Origin: Roseovarius dicentrarchi
GTDB lineage: Bacteria > Pseudomonadota > Alphaproteobacteria > Rhodobacterales > Rhodobacteraceae
Assembly (NCBI RefSeq): GCF_003316635.1
Contig: NZ_QNQP01000007.1
Coordinates: 62,001-126,000, forward strand
Length of the DNA: 64,000 nt
Direction: 5' to 3'
Positions 60,220 to 64,000 of the stretch are shown piece after piece. Within the stretch, counting starts at the first letter, position 1, and each line of letters opens with the position of its first letter. The notes under the pieces were generated by a model. It did no database searches, was not told the origin of the DNA, and saw nothing but the letters and a program-made list of their open reading frames with translations. Position numbers and translations under genes: made by a program.

Positions 60220-60444
60220 ATGAACGCCTATAGCGAGCTTGCGATGAAGTCCGATGATGTGCTGCGCGTCGAGCTGGAGCAGTTCCGCCGCCAGCACCGC
60301 GATCTGGACGAGGCGATCCATGCGCTGGAGGAACGCAGCGTGCGCGATCCGCTCACCGTCAAGCGGCTGAAACAGCAGAAATTGCGCCTCAAGGATCGCA
60401 TCGCCTATATCGAAGACCGGCTTTTGCCCGATATTATCGCCTGA
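60220..60444 (+). CDS. DUF465/YdcH-family protein
   Basis: 74 residues, nearly all helical. The LRVELEQFRRQHRDLDEAIHAL and LTVKRLKQQKLRLKDRIAYIEDRL segments are the DUF465 coiled coil. ATG 60220 has AAGGA 11 bp upstream; a second in-frame ATG at 60244 would give a shorter form. The function of the family is unknown. It is divergent from hsp20 and precedes purE by 75 bp. Confidence 0.85.
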   Translation: MNAYSELAMKSDDVLRVELEQFRRQHRDLDEAIHALEERSVRDPLTVKRLKQQKLRLKDRIAYIEDRLLPDIIA

Positions 60445-60519
60445 AAGGCAGCGCATCGACGCTAGACGCGCCGGCGCCGCGCGACTATGGTTTGCGCCTG
60501 AATTAACGGGGGGCGCATT

Positions 60520-61008
60520 ATGCCGCAAGTGCAGGTCGGGATCATCATGGGCAGTCAATCGGACTGGCCAACGATGAAGGAGGCGGCCGATATTCTGGAC
60601 GCGCTGGATGTGCCTTATGAGGCGCGCATCGTCTCGGCCCACCGCACACCTGACCGCCTGTGGTCCTATGGCAAGGAGGCCGCAGGCCGCGGCCTCAAGG
60701 CGATCATCGCGGGTGCCGGCGGTGCCGCGCATCTGCCCGGCATGATGGCATCCAAAACCCGCGTTCCGGTGATCGGCGTGCCGGTCCAGACGCGGGCGCT
60801 GTCGGGCGTCGACAGCCTTTATTCCATCGTCCAGATGCCACGCGGCTACCCCGTCGCCACCATGGCCATCGGCGCGGCCGGTGCCGCCAATGCCGGCCTG
60901 ATGGCCGCCGCAATTCTGGCCAATGACGATCCGGCGCTGGCACAGCGTCTGGATGACTGGCGCGCGGCCCTGTCCGCCTCTATCCCCGAGGAGCCTTGCA
61001 ATGACTGA
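60520..61008 (+). CDS. purE: N5-carboxyaminoimidazole ribonucleotide mutase
   Basis: 162 residues. [12 protein letters not shown] at the N-terminus, [13 protein letters not shown] and [25 protein letters not shown] are the class I PurE blocks. It converts N5-CAIR to CAIR in purine synthesis. It overlaps the purK start by 8 bp, the usual coupled arrangement. No PurR-type operator or purine riboswitch is visible upstream. Confidence 0.96.
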   Translation: MPQVQVGIIMGSQSDWPTMKEAADILDALDVPYEARIVSAHRTPDRLWSYGKEAAGRGLKAIIAGAGGAAHLPGMMASKTRVPVIGVPVQTRALSGVDSLYSIVQMPRGYPVATMAIGAAGAANAGLMAAAILANDDPALAQRLDDWRAALSASIPEEPCND

Positions 61009-62089
61009 GCCACTGACATCCGGGCCACTGAAAACCGGCGCGACCATCGGCATCCTTGGCGGAGGACAACTGGGCCGGATGCTGTCTGTCGCCGCCTCCC
61101 GCCTTGGGTTCAAGACCTGCATCTTCGAGCCGGGCGCGGATTGCCCCGCCTCCCACGTCGCCAACCGCCATATCGCCGCGCCCTATGAGGATGAAGCCGC
61201 GCTGCGCGATTTCGCCGACACCTGCGATGTGATCACCTTCGAGTTCGAGAATATCCCGACCTCGGCGCTGGATATCCTTGAAAAACTGCGCCCCGTTCAC
61301 CCCAACCGCATGGCGCTGCGCGTCAGTCAGGACCGGCTGGTGGAAAAGGCGTTTCTGAACGATCTGGGCCTGAAAACAGCACCTTTCGCCGCTGTTGATG
61401 ACAGCGAGGACATCAGTCAGGCGATGGAGGAAATCGGCCTGCCTGCGATCCTGAAAACCCGCCGCTTTGGCTATGACGGCAAGGGTCAGGTGCGCCTGCG
61501 CGCGCCTGAGGATGCCGATGGCGCGCTGGCCGATATGAATGGCGCGCCCGGTATCTACGAGGGGTTCGTCGATTTCACCCACGAGGTGTCCGTAATCGCC
61601 GCGCGCAATGCGGCGGGTGATGTATCGGTCTTCGATCCGGGGGAAAATGTGCATGAGGATGGCATCCTGCGCACCACCACCATCCCGGCCCGCCTGTCGC
61701 CGCCGCAGCGCAGTGACGCGGTGCTGCTGGCCGCCAAGATATTGAACAAGCTGGATTATGTCGGCGTCATGGGGGTCGAGCTGTTCGTGACGGCGGATGG
61801 CCTGATCGTCAACGAGATAGCCCCGCGCGTGCATAATTCCGGCCACTGGACGCAGAATGGCTGCACCGTTGACCAGTTCGAGCAGCATATTCGCGCGGTG
61901 GCCGGCTGGCCCTTGGGCGATGGCAAGCGGCATTCCAACGTGGTGATGGAAAACCTGATCGGCGACGACGTGGGCCGCGTGCCGGATCTGGCCCGCGACG
62001 GCGCCTGCGCGCTGCATCTATACGGCAAGGCCGAGGTGAAACCGGGCCGCAAGATGGGCCATGTCAACCGCGTGACAGGCCCGGCCTGA
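61001..62089 (+). CDS. purK: N5-carboxyaminoimidazole ribonucleotide synthase
   Basis: 362 residues, ATP-grasp. [17 protein letters not shown] starts the first domain; [12 protein letters not shown] is the ATP-binding loop; [18 protein letters not shown] carries the metal-binding Glu and Asn. It makes N5-CAIR from AIR, bicarbonate and ATP, feeding PurE encoded just upstream. ATG 61001 is chosen because the protein then begins at the normal place; the frame runs on to 60923. It ends 7 bp from the convergent rnr stop. Confidence 0.96.
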   Translation: MTEPLTSGPLKTGATIGILGGGQLGRMLSVAASRLGFKTCIFEPGADCPASHVANRHIAAPYEDEAALRDFADTCDVITFEFENIPTSALDILEKLRPVHPNRMALRVSQDRLVEKAFLNDLGLKTAPFAAVDDSEDISQAMEEIGLPAILKTRRFGYDGKGQVRLRAPEDADGALADMNGAPGIYEGFVDFTHEVSVIAARNAAGDVSVFDPGENVHEDGILRTTTIPARLSPPQRSDAVLLAAKILNKLDYVGVMGVELFVTADGLIVNEIAPRVHNSGHWTQNGCTVDQFEQHIRAVAGWPLGDGKRHSNVVMENLIGDDVGRVPDLARDGACALHLYGKAEVKPGRKMGHVNRVTGPA

Positions 62090-62096
62090 AGCCCTC

Positions 62097-64000
62097 CTAA
62101 AGCTTCGCCCGGCGCGTGCGTTCCACCTTGCGCCCTGCCTTTGCCGCTTTCTTTTTGGCCGCGCCCAGCTTGCGCTGGGGCGGCTTGCCCCGGCCCTGCC
62201 CGCGTCCCTGCGGCATGGCCTTGCCCTCGACGCTGACCAGCTCCAGCGCGATGCCGCCGGTAACGGGCAATGCCTCGGCCAGCTTTACCGTCACGCTCTG
62301 GCCAAGCCTGATGATGCGGCCCGATTCCGACCCCATCAGCGTCGCGGACCCTGCGTCATGGACGAAATACTCGTGCCCGATGCTGCGCATCGGAATAAGC
62401 CCGTCGGCGCCGGTTTCATCCAGCTTCACAAAGGCCCCGAAACTGGCGATGCCGCTGATGCGCCCGCTGAATTCCTCGCCCACACGCTCGGACAGGAACG
62501 CCGCCAGATAGCGGTCATTCGTGTCCCGCTCGGCCATCATCGACCGTCGCTCGGTCTCGGAAATATGCTGCGCGGTTGCCTCCAGCTGATCGATCTCGGC
62601 ACGGCTCAGCCCGTCATCGCCCCAGCCATGCGCGGAAATCAGCGCGCGGTGCACGATCAGATCGGCATAGCGCCGGATCGGCGAGGTGAAATGCGCATAA
62701 GCCATCAGGGCAAGGCCGAAATGGCTGAAATTGGCAGGCGAATAATAGGCTTGCGTCATGGCGCGCAGGGTGGACATGTTGATCTGCTCGGCGTGATCGG
62801 TATCCGCCGCGCCATGCAGCAGCGCGTTGATATGCGACGTCTTCAGCACCTGCCCCTTGGCCAGAACCAGCCCCGCAGCCTCGGCCACCTCGCGCAGCGC
62901 GTCGAGTTTTTCAATGGGGGGCTCCTCATGGACGCGGTAGAGCAGCGGAGATTTTTTGGCAGCAAGCGTTTCGGCGGCGGCGACGTTTGCCAGCACCATG
63001 AATTCCTCGATCAGCTTGTGCGCGTCCAGCCGTTCGGTGAAATTGACGCTCAGCACCTTGCCCTCGTCGCTGAGGATCACCTTGCGCTCGGGCAGGTCCA
63101 GATCCAGCGGCTGGCGGTGTTTGCGCGCGATTTTCAGCGCGTCATAGGCGGCGTAAAGCGGCGCGATCACCTCCTCCATCAGGGGTGCGCATTTGTCGTT
63201 CGGCGCGCCGTCCTGCGCCGCCTGCACCTCCTGATAATTCAGCGAGGCATCGGAGCGCATGATCGCGCGATGGAAGGTCTGGTCGATCTTCTCGCCAAAT
63301 TCATCAATCCGCATCCGCACCGCGATACAGGCGCGCGGAACCCCCTCGTGGAGCGAGCACAGATCGCCCGACAGCCGGTCGGGCAGCATCGGCACCACGC
63401 GGTCGGGAAAATAGCTGGAGTTGCCGCGATTGCGCGCCTCGGCGTCCAGCGCCGAACCCGGCGTGACGTAATGCGCGACATCCGCGATGGCGACCCAGAT
63501 CACATGGCCGCCTTCGTTATCCGGCGCATCATCGGCATGAGCGTAACACGCGTCGTCATGGTCGCGCGCATCCCAAGGGTCAATCGTGACCAGCGGCAGA
63601 TCGCGCAGATCCTCGCGGCCCTCCAGCCCGGCGGGCGTCATCGCGTCCGCCTCGGCGATCACCGCATCGGGGAAATCGTCGGGGATGCCGTGCTGGTGAA
63701 TGGCGATCAGCGACACGGCGCGCGGGGCCGAAGGATCGCCCAGACGCGCGAGGATGCGCGCGCGCGGCAGGCCCATGCGCCCCTTGGGGCCGGAGCGTTC
63801 AGCCTCGACCAGCTCGCCATCCTTGGCGCCGCCGGTGGCGGCCGGCTCGACCATCCATTCCAGCGCCTGCCCCTTGTCGATGGGCAGGATGCGCCCGCCC
63901 TCGGTGCCCTTGCGAAAAATACCCAGCACTTTCTGCGGGTTATGGCCGATGCGGCGGATCAGCCGCCCCTCGTATTGATGCGTCTCGCCCTTTACTTGGA
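62097..64000 (-). CDS. rnr: Ribonuclease R, 5' end missing
   Basis: The frame is open through the right edge of the window, so the N-terminus lies outside; about 634 residues are visible. The RNB catalytic domain contains the metal-binding aspartates in IDPWDARDHDDACYA. An OB/S1 domain (EFSGRISGIASFGAFVKLDETGADGLIP-type) and a basic C-terminal tail rich in Lys and Arg follow, which helps binding of structured RNA. RNase R degrades RNA from the 3' end, including duplexes. It is convergent with purK, with no terminator visible in the 7-bp gap. Confidence 0.95.
   Translation of the reverse strand, partial: QVKGETHQYEGRLIRRIGHNPQKVLGIFRKGTEGGRILPIDKGQALEWMVEPAATGGAKDGELVEAERSGPKGRMGLPRARILARLGDPSAPRAVSLIAIHQHGIPDDFPDAVIAEADAMTPAGLEGREDLRDLPLVTIDPWDARDHDDACYAHADDAPDNEGGHVIWVAIADVAHYVTPGSALDAEARNRGNSSYFPDRVVPMLPDRLSGDLCSLHEGVPRACIAVRMRIDEFGEKIDQTFHRAIMRSDASLNYQEVQAAQDGAPNDKCAPLMEEVIAPLYAAYDALKIARKHRQPLDLDLPERKVILSDEGKVLSVNFTERLDAHKLIEEFMVLANVAAAETLAAKKSPLLYRVHEEPPIEKLDALREVAEAAGLVLAKGQVLKTSHINALLHGAADTDHAEQINMSTLRAMTQAYYSPANFSHFGLALMAYAHFTSPIRRYADLIVHRALISAHGWGDDGLSRAEIDQLEATAQHISETERRSMMAERDTNDRYLAAFLSERVGEEFSGRISGIASFGAFVKLDETGADGLIPMRSIGHEYFVHDAGSATLMGSESGRIIRLGQSVTVKLAEALPVTGGIALELVSVEGKAMPQGRGQGRGKPPQRKLGAAKKKAAKAGRKVERTRRAKL

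Overview
The window is a GC-rich stretch of about 64 kb, apparently chromosomal, from an alphaproteobacterium. It is most likely a member of the Rhodobacterales (Roseobacter group). The evidence is gene content and family style: a phosphatidylcholine synthase, fused MrpA/B, an Hsp20 gene followed by DUF1150, a Hint_2 protein, small Rhodobacterales-type proteins, a saccharopine-type lysine degradation pair and a carnitine/BKACE cluster. I see no rRNA, tRNA, CRISPR array, insertion sequence or prophage. Nearly all sequence is coding, with many ATGA/GTGA overlaps. Both edges cut a gene: pcs at the left and rnr at the right.

Layout. 1-8 kb: pcs (partial), ogt and trpA, ychF, then a carbon/nitrogen set: glutaminase glsA, aspartate aminotransferase, 3-hydroxybutyrate dehydrogenase and glutamate dehydrogenase gdhA, the last preceded by an unusual inverted-repeat leader. 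8-13 kb: an RND efflux pair and a cold-shock gene. 13-17.6 kb: an SLC13/RCK transporter and a membrane alpha/beta-hydrolase translationally coupled to a patatin lipase. 17.7-23.7 kb: a six-gene Mrp Na+/H+ antiporter operon. 23.7-27.2 kb: a diguanylate cyclase coupled to an H-NOX-like protein that has lost its heme ligand, and a DUF4153 membrane protein. 27.4-30.7 kb: a TPP riboswitch and the thiY-tenA-thiZ-thiX thiamine-precursor salvage operon. 30.8-33.7 kb: a YihY/BrkB membrane protein and the bioMNY biotin ECF transporter.

33.7-36.3 kb: aminoadipate-semialdehyde dehydrogenase and saccharopine dehydrogenase (lysine catabolism). They are divergent from a two-gene operon of unknown role at 36.5-39.7 kb, a fused E1alpha/E1beta 2-oxoacid dehydrogenase and a FabD-like acyltransferase. 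39.7-48.5 kb: a PAS histidine kinase, then a gamma-butyrobetaine/carnitine catabolic operon (ADP-forming acyl-CoA synthetase, acyl-CoA dehydrogenase, CaiD-type hydratase, carnitine dehydrogenase fused to a thioesterase, dehydrocarnitine-cleaving BKACE) with a divergent GATase-AraC regulator. Inside this operon lies a 250-bp gap holding two inverted ~50-bp repeats and a three-hairpin candidate small RNA. 48.5-56.3 kb: housekeeping genes (csaA, proC, ybjN, ubiK, lgt, midA, pgeF), a pair of DnaA boxes, an S24-derived HTH regulator and a Hint protein without its catalytic Cys. 56.3-64 kb: an Lrp-family regulator, trxB, an RraB-like gene, a GT10 glycosyltransferase, DUF1150 and hsp20 behind a heat-shock promoter, a DUF465 gene, purEK and rnr.

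The best candidates for something new are the hemeless H-NOX/GGDEF pair, the E1/acyltransferase pair, the candidate small RNA and inverted repeats inside the carnitine operon, and a shared GCGCARTAAT motif in front of gdhA and the lrp gene. All functional statements come from reading the sequence and remembered family features; no database search was run.
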